The notes: generated by a model from the letters alone, not told the origin. Shown: positions 52,669 through 61,300, numbered from the stretch's first letter. The stretch is 64,000 bases of DNA from JAXDMK01 sp963790325 (GCA_963790325.1 CAWBNY010000003.1:372001-436000); one strand, 5' to 3'. Program-made: numbers and translations.

Positions 52669-53990
52669 CGCTGGTCGAGGACCCGACTAGGCGGGACCAC
52701 GCCAGAGGTCGGGACCCCTCCCTGGGTCGGCCAGCTCCCGCCGGTTCGCCTGTGGCCGGACCTCCGGAGCACCTCGACGAGCCCCAGCGCCTGGCCGCCC
52801 TGCGGCGCTACGACGTACTCGACACGCCGCCCGACGGTGCGTTCGACCGCGTGACTGCGCTTGCCGCCCGGCTCTTCGATGTACCCATCGCCCTCGTGAG
52901 CATCGTCGACGAGGACAGGATCTGGTTCAAGTCCCGGTACGGGCTGGAGGTGGAGGAGATCGGCCGGGATTCGGGCCTCTGCGCGTCGGCCATCCTGCAG
53001 AGCGGGCCCTGGATCGTCACTGATGCTGCGCATGACCCCCGAACCATGGCCAACCCGCTGGTGGCGGGCGCCCTCGGGCTTCGGTTCTACCTGGGCGTGC
53101 CGCTGCGGACAGTCGACGGGCACAACCTCGGGACGCTGTGCGTGATCGACAAGGTCGCCCGGACCGTGAGCGAGGCGGACCTGGCCAACCTCACCGACCT
53201 TGCCGCCATGGTCATCAGCGAGCTGGAGATGCGACTTGCAGCCTGTCGAACGGTAGACCTCGAGCAGCAGTTGCGCCTCCAGGCAGAAGAACTGGCCGCC
53301 CTGTTGCAGACCAGCCTCTTGCCGCCGGTCTTGCCAGTGATCCAGGGCGTCGAGATCGCCGCCGTCTACCGCCCCGCCGATCGAGGCCAGGTCGGCGGAG
53401 ACTTCTATGACGTGTTCCCGTTAGACGACAGAACCTGGGGCGTCATGATCGGCGACGTGTGCGGCAAGGGCGCCAAGGCCGCCAGCCGCAGCGCCCTCGC
53501 CCGCTACAGCCTGCGGGCGGCAGCGGTCTCGCAACCCTCACCGGCCGCAGCGCTCCAGGTGGTCAATCAGACGATGTTGACGGGGGTGGGCGACGAGGAA
53601 CCATTCTGCTCGCTCGTGTTCGCTCTGATCGAACCAGTACCGGAAGGCCTCCACGTCAAGCTTTCGGTAGGAGGTCACCCGCTACCTTCGGTTCTTCGGG
53701 GCGACGGTACGGTGACCACCGTGGGCCGGCCAGGCTCGCTCGTCGGGTTGTTCTCCGATCCCGAGTTTCTGGAGGACGAGGTGCTGTTGGCGCCGGGCGA
53801 CACCCTCGTGCTCGTCACCGACGGTTTGGTCGAGATCCGCACCGACCACGGGATGGCCGGCACCGATGAGTTCGACAGGCGGCTGGCGCGGTGCGCCGGA
53901 ATGGCGCCGCAGGCGATCGCGGATGGGCTAGCCGCGGCGGTCAGAATCGATCATGACGACGTCGCTGTTCTAGCCCTACGGTCGCGCTGA
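52665..53990 (+). CDS. GAF-SpoIIE (PP2C-type) serine phosphatase, copy 1
   Basis: 441 residues from ATG 52665. GAF at about 40-195 ('RVTALAARLFDVPIALVSIV', 'LGVPLRTVDGHNLGTLCVID'), short coiled linker 'LEQQLRLQAEELAALLQTSL', then a SpoIIE/RsbU PP2C domain with all metal Asp motifs: 'VGGDFYDVF', 'IGDVCGKGAKAA', 'LVTDGLVEIR', 'DHDDVAVLAL'. Such enzymes dephosphorylate anti-sigma-factor antagonists. No partner-switch genes (RsbV/RsbW-like) are adjacent. Overlaps the whiB stop. Confidence 0.88.
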   Translation: MTLVEDPTRRDHARGRDPSLGRPAPAGSPVAGPPEHLDEPQRLAALRRYDVLDTPPDGAFDRVTALAARLFDVPIALVSIVDEDRIWFKSRYGLEVEEIGRDSGLCASAILQSGPWIVTDAAHDPRTMANPLVAGALGLRFYLGVPLRTVDGHNLGTLCVIDKVARTVSEADLANLTDLAAMVISELEMRLAACRTVDLEQQLRLQAEELAALLQTSLLPPVLPVIQGVEIAAVYRPADRGQVGGDFYDVFPLDDRTWGVMIGDVCGKGAKAASRSALARYSLRAAAVSQPSPAAALQVVNQTMLTGVGDEEPFCSLVFALIEPVPEGLHVKLSVGGHPLPSVLRGDGTVTTVGRPGSLVGLFSDPEFLEDEVLLAPGDTLVLVTDGLVEIRTDHGMAGTDEFDRRLARCAGMAPQAIADGLAAAVRIDHDDVAVLALRSR

Positions 53991-54140
53991 GCAGCACCGC
54001 CGGTACTGGAACGAGCCTACGTCCGGCTGATACGACGTGAGACCACAGGGTCCAGGCCTTCCCGAGCGAAGAGTCTTCAGCCTTGGTGGGGGAGCGGGCG
54101 AAGTTCCCCGGGCTCGAACCGCGTCGGGAACGCTGAACGA

Positions 54141-54796
54141 CTATCGGCCATGCAGCTCGATGTGCTCTCGAACCAAGGGCGAGTGGTCGGCCAGCTCCCG
54201 GTTGACCAGGCCCTCCAGCATGTCGACCTCCCGGTCGAGCATCACGATCAGGTCCCGCAGCGACTCCACCCGCACGGCGTAGGCCCGGCCCAGGGGGCAG
54301 GTGTCGAGCAGTCCTGGCCGGCCACCCCGAACAGGTCGCTCATGGGCACGGCCACGCCCTCCTTGGCCAGCACGGCATGGACCTGGGCCTTCAGGCCCGA
54401 GCGCAGCGCCACCAGCTTGGCCCGGTAGCGGACGAGCTCACGAAGCTCCCGCAGCTCGGGAGGGGCGATCCAGGCCTCGGCCAGGCGGCCCAGGCGCAGC
54501 AGGTCGACCAGGTCGGTGGCGTCTCGCTCGTCGTTCTTGACCCGGCGGTGGCCCCAGTTGTTGCCCCAGCGGATGGGCCAGGTGCACGTTGGCCCCGTTG
54601 GCCTGGAGGACGTCGGAGGCCCAGTACCAGCCGTAGATGGCCTCCAGCACCACCTCGGGGTCGGGCGGCCGGCCAGCAGGGCCAGGGCCCGGTCGTTGTT
54701 GATGCGCACGGTCTCGAGCGTCTCGCCCGCCGGGCTGCGCCGCACGATGACGCTGCGGCGGCGGTGCAGGTCGATGCCCACGTACTGTTGTTCCAC
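54141..54796 (-). pseudogene. IS110-family transposase remnant
   Basis: Starts at GTG 54796 after GGGAGG with 'VEQQYVGIDLHRRRSVIVRR' (IS110 DEDD N-terminus) and continues with 'NNWGHRRVKNDERDATDLVD', typical of IS110. At least three frame changes are needed: near 54665, back near 54580, and near 54310 ('GLLDTCPLGRAYAVRVESLR' in another frame). It ends with TAG at 54141 after about 215 codons, roughly half a normal transposase; the C-terminal transposase_20 domain is gone. No terminal repeats seen. Confidence 0.82.
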
Positions 54797-55066
54797 GTTG
54801 GGGCCTCCCTTGTCGTCGGTGTTGCCTTGGGAAGCCCGAGTTTTGTTCTTGCTCGGTTGCCTGCGGGAAGCGGGGGCCCCACTCTTCGATGCCGACTTGG
54901 ACGTGTCCACCGGCCGTCTCCTCGTCTGGGCGCCGAGCCGCCTCATCGTCGGCTCGCTACGCGGGAACGATCACGCGCTCCTTCATCGCATCAAACGGCG
55001 AGCGACAGGAATAGAATCGGAGGCGTCGTTGGGCGTCGTTCTTCGCCGCTGTTCGACGCGCAATTT

Positions 55067-55087
55067 GTTGCCCCAGACCCCGGCAGC
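55067..55087 (+). repeat. whiB leader element, copy 2
   Basis: Identical 21 nt to 52271-52291, 35 nt before the second whiB start. The 325-bp gap 54797-55121 contains this and the decayed edge of the IS110 element; no other gene is seen. Confidence 0.6.
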
Positions 55088-55121
55088 TTCCCATCGTGGA
55101 CGATGCGACGAGGAGGTCGGG

Positions 55122-55460
55122 ATGCTCCCAGGGCCGCAGGATGCACGACCCGGTGGGACCACCGTGCTGTGGACCCAGGTCTTCGACTGGGACAAGGAGG
55201 GCTGGCGCGATCAGGCCGCCTGTCGATTCGCCGATGTGGAGCTCTTCTTCCCGGTCGGTGCCACCGGTACCGCCATCGACAAGATCGAAGCGGCCAAGGC
55301 CGTCTGCCGCCGCTGCCCGGTGCGCGATGCCTGCCTGCAGTTCGCATTCGAGACCAAGCAGGAGGCCGGCGTGTGGGGCGGCACCGATGAGGACGAGCGC
55401 CGTCGGCTGCGCCGGACGTGGCGGGCTGGCCGTCAACGATTGCCACGGTCGATCGGCTAG
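55122..55460 (+). CDS. WhiB-family regulator, copy 2
   Basis: 112 residues from ATG 55122, 5 nt after AGGAGG (strong site). Cys34, Cys62, Cys65, Cys71 ('AACRFAD', 'AVCRRCPVRDAC') for the cluster, then 'GVWGGTDEDERRRLRR'. Unlike copy 1 it has Gln, not Cys, two residues before 'AAC'. The TAG stop touches the next GTG (TAGTG), so the phosphatase gene is co-translated, as in copy 1. Confidence 0.92.
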   Translation: MLPGPQDARPGGTTVLWTQVFDWDKEGWRDQAACRFADVELFFPVGATGTAIDKIEAAKAVCRRCPVRDACLQFAFETKQEAGVWGGTDEDERRRLRRTWRAGRQRLPRSIG

Positions 55461-56800
55461 TGAGTTTCGACGTCGACCCCGCACTGCCCATGCTGGCGGC
55501 CAGGCCTCGCGAGGCCCAGACGCCGCTGCGGACGCGAGTGGTGGGGCCGGAGGCCACCGGAACGGATGAGGCCTTCGAGCGCCTGACCCGGGCCGCGACC
55601 CTTCTCCTCGACGTGCCCCTGTCTTTCGTCACCGTCATCGACACGACCCGCTCCTGGTATCGGAGCTGTGTCGGCATGGCTCCTGAAGCGGAGCGGTCGG
55701 CGGCGATGGAGGAGTCGTTCTGCCGCTTCGTGGTGGACAGCGACGAGCCCCTGATCCTGGCCGACGCCCGGGACGACCGGCGCATGAGGGACCACCCGGC
55801 GATCGCCGGCATGGGGATGGCGGCGTGGGCCGGCGTCCCGATTCGAGGTGCCGACAGCGAGGTCCAGGGGACGTTCTGCGCGGTTGACACCGTCCCCCGG
55901 CAGTGGAGCCCCCGGGACATCCTTGTCCTCGAGACGCTGGCCGGCGCGGCTTCGGGCGAGATCGCCCTGCGAGCGGCTCTGGGCTCCGAGCGGCTGGCCC
56001 GTGCTGAAGCCGATAGGCAGGCGGTCGAGGCGGCCGGCCTGGCCATGCTCGTCGCCGAGAGCGCCGACCGGACGGCGGCGCTGGCCCGGACCCTGCAGCA
56101 GAGCCTTCTGCCGCCGATGCTCCCCGACGTCCCCGGCCTCGAGGTCGCCGCCCGCTACCAGGCGGCCAGGGGCGAGGAGGTGGTGGGCGACTTCTACGAC
56201 GTCTTCAGGGCGGCCCGCTCGTCGTGGCATGTGGTCATGGGCGACGTCTGTGGCAAGGGGCCGGATGCGGCGACCGTCACCGCGCTTGCTCACTACACGA
56301 TACGGGCCGCAGCGTCGGACAGCGTCAGCCCCTCTCGGGTGCTCGGCCGGCTCAATGCCGCCCTCCTGCAGCAGCGCCCCGGCGACGAGCGGTTCCTGAC
56401 CGTGGCCATGGCCAACCTGCGGGTTGTGGCCAAGACGGTGCTCGTCACGATCACCACGGCCGGCCACCCGCTGCCCCTGGTGCGTCGTCACGACGGCACG
56501 GTCCAGGAGGCATGCCGGCCGGGCATGGCTCTGGGGATGTTCGACAACCCGCCGTTGCTCGACACAAGGCTCATCCTGGAGCCCGGCGACAGCCTCGTCT
56601 TCTACACCGACGGCGTCACCGAGGCCCGCCGGGGCACGCGAGAGCTCGGCGTCGACGGGCTCCGTCAGCTCATTGCAAGTGCCGGCGCGGGAGGCAGCGC
56701 GGCGCATCTCGCAGGCTTCATCGAGGCCCAGATCGGCAAGTATCGCGACGGGTTGCCCCGAGACGACACAGCCATCCTTGTCGTCCATGTGCCGTGCTGA
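55460..56800 (+). CDS. GAF-SpoIIE (PP2C-type) serine phosphatase, copy 2
   Basis: 446 residues from GTG 55460. GAF at about 30-180 ('RLTRAATLLLDVPLSFVTVI', 'WAGVPIRGADSEVQGTFCAV'), helical linker, PP2C domain with 'VVGDFYDVF', 'MGDVCGKGPDAA', 'FYTDGVTEAR', 'DDTAILVV'. All catalytic Asp positions are retained. Same architecture as copy 1 but clearly diverged, particularly in GAF, so the two may sense different signals. Followed by a Tn3 remnant. Confidence 0.88.
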   Translation: MSFDVDPALPMLAARPREAQTPLRTRVVGPEATGTDEAFERLTRAATLLLDVPLSFVTVIDTTRSWYRSCVGMAPEAERSAAMEESFCRFVVDSDEPLILADARDDRRMRDHPAIAGMGMAAWAGVPIRGADSEVQGTFCAVDTVPRQWSPRDILVLETLAGAASGEIALRAALGSERLARAEADRQAVEAAGLAMLVAESADRTAALARTLQQSLLPPMLPDVPGLEVAARYQAARGEEVVGDFYDVFRAARSSWHVVMGDVCGKGPDAATVTALAHYTIRAAASDSVSPSRVLGRLNAALLQQRPGDERFLTVAMANLRVVAKTVLVTITTAGHPLPLVRRHDGTVQEACRPGMALGMFDNPPLLDTRLILEPGDSLVFYTDGVTEARRGTRELGVDGLRQLIASAGAGGSAAHLAGFIEAQIGKYRDGLPRDDTAILVVHVPC

Positions 56801-56828
56801 GGCAATTCGCGTCGGTGGCCATCTGCTG

Positions 56829-57343
56829 GGACCAACCTCGGCCCCGCCCAGGCCGCCCGCCAAATCCGGGGCGTCTCGGCCCATGAGCTGGGCGCCACTG
56901 CCAACCGCCATTTCAGCGTCGACAAGCTGAACCTGGCCATCGCCGACATCGTGAACGCCTACCTTCTCCTCGACCTGGTCAAGGCCTGGGGCGACGGGAC
57001 GTCGGTGGCCGCCGACGGCACCCAGGTCGACACCCTCATCGACAACCTCCTGGCCGAGTCCCACATCCGCCACGGCGGCTACGGCGGCATCGCCTACCAC
57101 CACGTGGCGGACAACTACATCGCCCTGTTCAGCCACTTCATCCCCTGTGGCGTGGCCGAGGCCTACAACGGGTTCTCCGCGTGGCTGCTCTTCGGCGGGG
57201 AGGTCATCGAGCGCAACGACCCCGCCGAGCAGGAGAAGATCATCAAGTTCAACTCGCTGGTGGCCAACTGCGTGATCTTCCACACCGCCCTCGACATCCC
57301 TTGCCGTCGACGAGTGAGGTCGGGAAGTCGAGTAGGCAGCTAA
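56829..57343 (+). pseudogene. Tn3-family transposase remnant
   Basis: In one frame: 'TNLGPAQAARQIRGVS', 'NAYLLLDLVKAWGDGTSVAA', 'HIRHGGYGGIAYHHVADNYI', 'LFSHFIPCGV', then 'WLLFGGEVIERNDPAEQEKI' and 'FNSLVANCVIFHTALDI'. These are the DDE-domain blocks of Tn3 transposases (normally about 1000 residues). Upstream sequence is absent, an internal stretch between 'IPCGV' and 'WLLFGG' is deleted, and the end is lost in unrelated sequence. No start codon, resolvase or 38-bp terminal repeat seen. Confidence 0.8.
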
Positions 57344-57363
57344 GGATTGACTACCGAGTAGAC

Positions 57364-57382
57364 TTAGGCTAGCCTAATTTTA
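57364..57382 (+). promoter_or_regulatory. DtxR/IdeR iron-box-like palindrome
   Basis: TTAGGCTAGCCTAATTTTA matches 15 of 19 positions of the IdeR/DtxR operator (TTAGGTTAGSCTAACCTAA) and contains a perfect 14-nt palindrome (57364-57377). Such boxes control iron-uptake and siderophore genes. No gene starts downstream on the + strand before 59.4 kb, and the - strand leads into the Tn3 remnant, so its gene seems to be missing. The rest of 57383-57510 holds nothing I can name. Confidence 0.5.
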
Positions 57383-57510
57383 GCCCACGGCGGGGCCGAT
57401 GCCCGCGACGCTCTCGGCGATCAGCGCTACCACGGGCAATCGACTTCTGAGTCCTCTGGACGTTCTCCCATGATTTCCCCTTCGGCTCTGCGGCTCGTGC
57501 GGCTTTCGAG

Positions 57511-57545
57511 GGAGTGGGAGGGGCGCTGCGTGTCCCTCCCACTCC
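57511..57545 (-). terminator. hairpin downstream of the secreted Ig-like protein
   Basis: Perfect 12-bp stem (57511-57522 with 57534-57545), 11-nt loop, about 55 nt past the stop at 57601 on the - strand. No clear U-tract. Confidence 0.6.
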
Positions 57546-57600
57546 TCGATGTAGGGTTGCTACCTACTTGTCCCTGCCACTGGGACCATCGGCCCAGGCC

Positions 57601-59130
57601 TCAGGGGAGAGTCGAGTCGTACAGCGGGCCCCCGTCGACTGGGACGGACCGTCCGCCCTGGTCGTGCGGAACGCCGACCCGGACGACACCCGTGCATGTG
57701 CCTCCCTGGCCGTCAGAGGCGGTGAAGCCGATGTGGTACACGCGGCCGTTGCCGGGCACCTTGGGCGTCCCGGAACGCTCGGCCCGCACCATGGCGGTCG
57801 AGGTTCCGACGCCGCTGCCGTCGACCTCGGTGTTGCCGTCCCCGACGGTGTTCGTCGGCTCGTCCTGGCGGATCGAGGTGATGGTGACCCCCAACGGGTC
57901 TCCGTCAGGGTCGCTCAGACCACCGATGGTGACCGGGACCATCTTGTGGTTCGGCGGCCAGATCAGGCTCGGGCTGGCCGCTGCTGCCGAGCACACTGGC
58001 GGTTCATTGCAGCCCTCGTCGATGAGGCCGTCTCCGTCGTCGTCGATCCCGTTGCCGCAGATCTCGACGGCGACCCACGTCTTCTCGACCCGATTCGACC
58101 GTTGGGTCCGACCGAGGGCATCGACGAACGTCGCCTCGATGGTGTCGGTACCAGCGGCGGTCCCCGTATAGGAGAACGTGGCCACGCCCGAGGAGTCGGT
58201 CACCGTAGTGCCGGTGGTACCGGTGTGGGGGCCGGCCACGACGGTGAAGGTCACCGTGGTACCGACGATGGGTGTTCCCGGAGCAGGATCGTCGGTGGTC
58301 ACCGTGGCCGTGACGGTGTGGCTGGTGCCGATGTCGTTGGTGGCTGTCGCCGGCGTCAGGTCGATGTCGGAGATGACCTCGACGCCGCGGGCGAGGATGT
58401 AGGGGGTGCCGACGGTGCCGTCTGGCGCGGTGAACACCGATCCGATCCCCTCGGCAATGGCGAGGACTTCGAAGGACACCGGCCAGGAGTCGAACGCCTC
58501 GTGTACCGAGCACGACCAGTTGGACAATGTCGCGTCGGTGAGGCCGCTCAACGCCGGGTGAGTGGCGACGATGTGAGAATCGTTGAAGCACCCCACCCCG
58601 GTAGCGGTGAAGCTCCCGAAACCGGACAGCAGCGGGACGGGCGTGCCCGGGGCAGTGTCGTGGTAATAGCAGCTCAGGGAGATGTAGGCGCCCGTCTTGC
58701 CGGCCTCGGCCACGGTGAACGCAGCCGCCTTCTCCATGAGCTGGGCCCCGCCTTGGCCCTCATGGAATGTCTCGTCGGTGCCGATGATGATGACGTTGCC
58801 GTCCACCACCGACGACCACACGGCGGCGTTGGCGGTCGCAGGGGCCTCCGGCCCTAGGAGCTGGCAGGTGGGATCGCCAAGAACGATGGCGTCGTAGCTG
58901 TCGAACTGGGCGGCGGTCATCGTCGACCACGTCGCTGCGTCGACGACAACCGGCGTCTTGCCGGCCAGGACGAACTTCTGGGCCAGGGTGCTTCCGGCAC
59001 CGCCGGAGACGGTCGAGTCGAGAATCAGCACCTCGCCGGGTGCGGCGCTCGCTGGCGTCGATCCGGAGAACGGCAGCACCATCAGCAGCGATGCCACAGC
59101 CCCCAACAACGTAAAGCGTCTCTTCTTCAT
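57601..59130 (-). CDS. secreted protein with Ig-like and Ca-binding (DDDGDG) segments
   Basis: 509 residues. Sec signal peptide 'MKKRRFTLLGAVASLLMVLP' with cleavage near 'ASAAP'. The N-terminal 220 residues form an alpha/beta domain ('EVLILDSTVSGGAGST', 'VVDGNVIIIGTDE'). A Big-1/filamin-like Ig domain follows at about 255-345 ('GTSHTVTATVTTDDPAPGTP', 'TVTDSSGVATFSYTG'), then 'CGNGIDDDGDGLIDEGC', a calcium-loop motif seen in MopE-type proteins, and a final beta domain with 'WPPNHKMVPVTI'. Extracellular; binding partner unknown. Confidence 0.8.
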   Translation of the reverse strand: MKKRRFTLLGAVASLLMVLPFSGSTPASAAPGEVLILDSTVSGGAGSTLAQKFVLAGKTPVVVDAATWSTMTAAQFDSYDAIVLGDPTCQLLGPEAPATANAAVWSSVVDGNVIIIGTDETFHEGQGGAQLMEKAAAFTVAEAGKTGAYISLSCYYHDTAPGTPVPLLSGFGSFTATGVGCFNDSHIVATHPALSGLTDATLSNWSCSVHEAFDSWPVSFEVLAIAEGIGSVFTAPDGTVGTPYILARGVEVISDIDLTPATATNDIGTSHTVTATVTTDDPAPGTPIVGTTVTFTVVAGPHTGTTGTTVTDSSGVATFSYTGTAAGTDTIEATFVDALGRTQRSNRVEKTWVAVEICGNGIDDDGDGLIDEGCNEPPVCSAAAASPSLIWPPNHKMVPVTIGGLSDPDGDPLGVTITSIRQDEPTNTVGDGNTEVDGSGVGTSTAMVRAERSGTPKVPGNGRVYHIGFTASDGQGGTCTGVVRVGVPHDQGGRSVPVDGGPLYDSTLP

Positions 59131-59474
59131 GTTGTTCCCCCTCCCAAGGGAAGGACAGGCCCCCGCCGACCGGAGACCGAAGTCCCACTACCGGTTCACT
59201 GACTTATGGATGTGCGCGTCGGGCGCCTCCGTCGCTGGTCAGCCTGCCGATGCCGGGGCGGCTCAGTACGCGAAACCTGAGCCAAAGGGACCCCGCCGTC
59301 CGCCGCACGAGGCCATTCTCTCACCAGCGATCGCACGTGGCAATGGTCGCTTTCAGCAGCACCACGATGGGTGGCACCCACTCGTCCGTACGCTCTGATC
59401 TTTGTCCTGAGCCTCCCTTTGGGCCTGACCCGGTTTGACGGACATCCACGATCAGGGGCGTAGCCCCCGAAAGG

Positions 59475-59792
59475 ATGTCCACAATGGAGACCATGGCAGG
59501 CAAGAAGCCCCGCCGACGTCGGTCCTTCACCCCCGAGTTCAAGGCGGAGGTCGTCGCCTTGGTGCGCCGCCCCGGCAACACCGCCGGCGGCGTGGCCCGG
59601 GAACTGGATCTGACCGAGACGGCGGTGCGGGAGTGGGTCCGGCAGGCCGAGCGCGACGAGGGTGTTCGCGACGGGCTGAGCACGGCGGAGCGGGCCGAGA
59701 TGGCCCAGCTGCGCAAGGAGCTGCGGGAGACGCGCGAGGAGCGCGACATCCTCAAGCGAGCGGTGGCTTTCTTCGCGAGGGAGACCCGGTGA
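59475..59792 (+). CDS. IS3-family transposase OrfA
   Basis: 105 residues. Helix-turn-helix 'RRRSFTPEFKAEVVALVRRP' and 'DLTETAVREWVRQAERDEG', then a leucine-zipper-like coiled coil 'AEMAQLRKELRETREERDIL' ending 'KRAVAFFARE', the standard IS3 OrfA layout. ATG 59484 has better ribosome-site spacing (9 nt after AAAGG) than 59475. Its stop overlaps the GTG of orfB, where IS3 elements use -1 frameshifting to make the full transposase. Confidence 0.9.
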   Translation: MSTMETMAGKKPRRRRSFTPEFKAEVVALVRRPGNTAGGVARELDLTETAVREWVRQAERDEGVRDGLSTAERAEMAQLRKELRETREERDILKRAVAFFARETR

Positions 59793-60391
59793 ACGTGTAC
59801 CCGTTCATCGAGGCGGAGAAGGCTGAGCAGCGCAACGTGACCAAGGCGTGCGCGCTGCTCGAGGTCTCCCGGTCCGCCTTCTACGACTGGCACCACCACC
59901 GGCCCTCGGCCCGCCAGCTGGCCGACGACGAGCTCGGCGAGCGCATCCAGGAGATCTACGACGACAGCCGGCGGCACCTACGGCTGGCCGAGGGTGCACC
60001 GGGCCCTGCGCCGCGAGGGCGATCCACGCCAGCCGCAAGCGGGTGGCCCGCATCATGCGCCAGAAGGGCCTGATCGGCCGGTGCCGGCGGCGGTGGACCA
60101 CGACCACCGTCTCCGATCCCGAGACCAGGGCGGTCGATCTGCTGCAGGCGGGCGTTCGGGCCCGGCACCGTCGAGCTCGACCGCGTCTACGTGGGCGACA
60201 TCACCTACATCTGGACCTGGGAGGGCTGGCTGTACCTGGCCACCGTCATCGACCTGGCCTCCCGGCGAGTGGTGGGCTGGGCGATGGCCGACCACATGCG
60301 GGCCGAGCTGGTCTACGACGCGCTGCGCATGGCCATCGGCGCCCGCCGGCCGGCGCCCGGGGCGATCTTCCACTCCGACCGGGGCACGCAG
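59789..60391 (+). pseudogene. IS3-family transposase OrfB, frameshifted and truncated
   Basis: Begins 'MNVYPFIEAEKAEQRNVTKA' then 'LLEVSRSAFYDWH'. Near 59971 the frame shifts ('TYGWPRVHRALRREG' in one frame, 'HASRKRVARIMRQKGLIGRC' in another) and returns near 60160 to 'VYVGDITYIWTWEGWLYLAT' and 'IDLASRRVVGWAM' (rve integrase core, first two catalytic Asp regions). It ends at 'HSDRGTQ', before the final catalytic Glu. Not functional. Confidence 0.85.
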
Positions 60392-60542
60392 CCCGGGTTC
60401 AAGGAGTCGTCGCAACACTGCCTTGTCAGGCAGAGCGTAGAAGCTCGTCGAGGGCCTCGGCGGGAGTGCGCCATCCGAGGGTCTTCCTTGGTCGGGTATT
60501 GAGTGCGAGGGCGACGGCGTCGAGGTCGACGCGTGGGTGGCG
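60392..60542 (-). mobile_element. IS30-family transposase 3' end fragment
   Basis: On the - strand 'LNTRPRKTLGWRTPAEALDE' is the signature C-terminus of IS30 transposases. It is followed by a stop and a GTGTTGCGACGACTCC-type sequence (about 60398-60418) that resembles the IS30 terminal inverted repeat. Only about 150 bp remain, abutting the IS3 remnant on one side and fused in frame to a PIN-like gene on the other. Confidence 0.7.
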
Positions 60543-61040
60543 CACCCGCAGATTCCCCAGGGCTTGTATCCCTGCTGATCGGTTTCGAAGCCGGCGGTCA
60601 TTGGTCAGGAAGAGGTCACAGCCCATCCCGGCCGCGTCGGCGATGTGCTCAGCGTCGGCCAGGCGTACACCGAGCGCCAGCACGTCGTCGGTTGATGGGC
60701 GCCGTGCAGGGTCGACCTCACGGTACTCCGCCGGGTGGTGTTCCCGGGCCTCGATCGCCAACCCGAGCAGTCCAGGCGCCGCAGGGGCGAGTGCGACCTC
60801 GGCGTAGAGCTTGTCGGAGAACGTGTACAACGTCGACCGCCAGACGAAGCTCAGAGACCGGAGCCAATAGCAGGCAAACAGCTCGCGCCGCATGTGCGGA
60901 TCGTCCACATCGTAATCAGGTGGGAACTGCCAAGACTCCGAGGCCTCGGCGTGTTCGACCGTCGGGGTGCAGTCCGCGAGGAGGTCCACGACGTTGCTAT
61001 CGATGGCCACGAGCGGCACAACCCAAGGATGGCAGCTCAT
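60426..61040 (-). CDS. PIN-domain-like protein fused to IS30 transposase C-terminus
   Basis: 204 residues from ATG 61038-61040 (TTG 61046 possible). The N-terminal 165 residues look like a PIN-type ribonuclease: 'PLVAIDSNVVDLLADC' (first acidic residue), 'LADAEHIADAAGMGCDLFLT', 'NDRRLRN' (last acidic site). The final 38 residues ('RVDLDAVALALNTRPRKTLG' onwards) derive from an IS30 transposase, replacing the natural end. No antitoxin gene is recognisable next to it. It may be an inactivated toxin-like nuclease or a working chimera. Confidence 0.65.
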   Translation of the reverse strand: MSCHPWVVPLVAIDSNVVDLLADCTPTVEHAEASESWQFPPDYDVDDPHMRRELFACYWLRSLSFVWRSTLYTFSDKLYAEVALAPAAPGLLGLAIEAREHHPAEYREVDPARRPSTDDVLALGVRLADAEHIADAAGMGCDLFLTNDRRLRNRSAGIQALGNLRVRHPRVDLDAVALALNTRPRKTLGWRTPAEALDELLRSA

Positions 61041-61160
61041 CGTCAACGAGGCCCGCCTTTCCCGTGGTCATCGTCCTTCTGGTGCGCATCTCCTAACCCG
61101 CGTTAGTGGATGAGATGTTGGCCACTTTGGCGCCGTTACTCAGATGACCCCAGCCGCCTG

Positions 61161-61300
61161 ACCCACTGGCCGAGGCGGGAATGCAGGTCCCGCTGTTGAT
61201 GGGCAAGAGCCGCCACGGCTCCATCCGCATACTCGCCATCTACGCCCGTCCCACCTACGACGCCGTGGCGGCCGCCATGGCGGCGCTCGATACTGCCGCC
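61161..61300 (+). pseudogene. tyrosine integrase C-terminal fragment
   Basis: In the frame of ATG 61181 the sequence 'MQVPLLMGKSRHGSIRILAI' then 'YARPTYDAVAAAMAALDT' resembles the last 45 residues of actinobacterial tyrosine recombinases, including the likely nucleophile Tyr in 'LAIYARP'. A stop lies in frame upstream and the rest of the enzyme is absent; after 'DTAARG' the homology ends. The rest of the 378-bp gap 61041-61418 holds nothing I recognise. Confidence 0.5.

Larger units (their letters stand above)
59430..60391 (+). mobile_element. IS3-family element remnant
   Basis: Contains an intact orfA and a frameshifted, truncated orfB. The left end lies near 59430 (a 'TTTGACGGACATCC' stretch precedes orfA) but I cannot define the terminal repeat. 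The right end is lost where orfB stops at 'HSDRGTQ' and IS30-like DNA begins (60392-60398). The 300 bp before it (59131-59429) hold no gene I can support. Confidence 0.65.

Noticed and set aside
59131..59429. Small frames on both strands in the gap before the IS3 remnant
   Set aside because: No ribosome site, no motif and no codon bias; probably non-coding.
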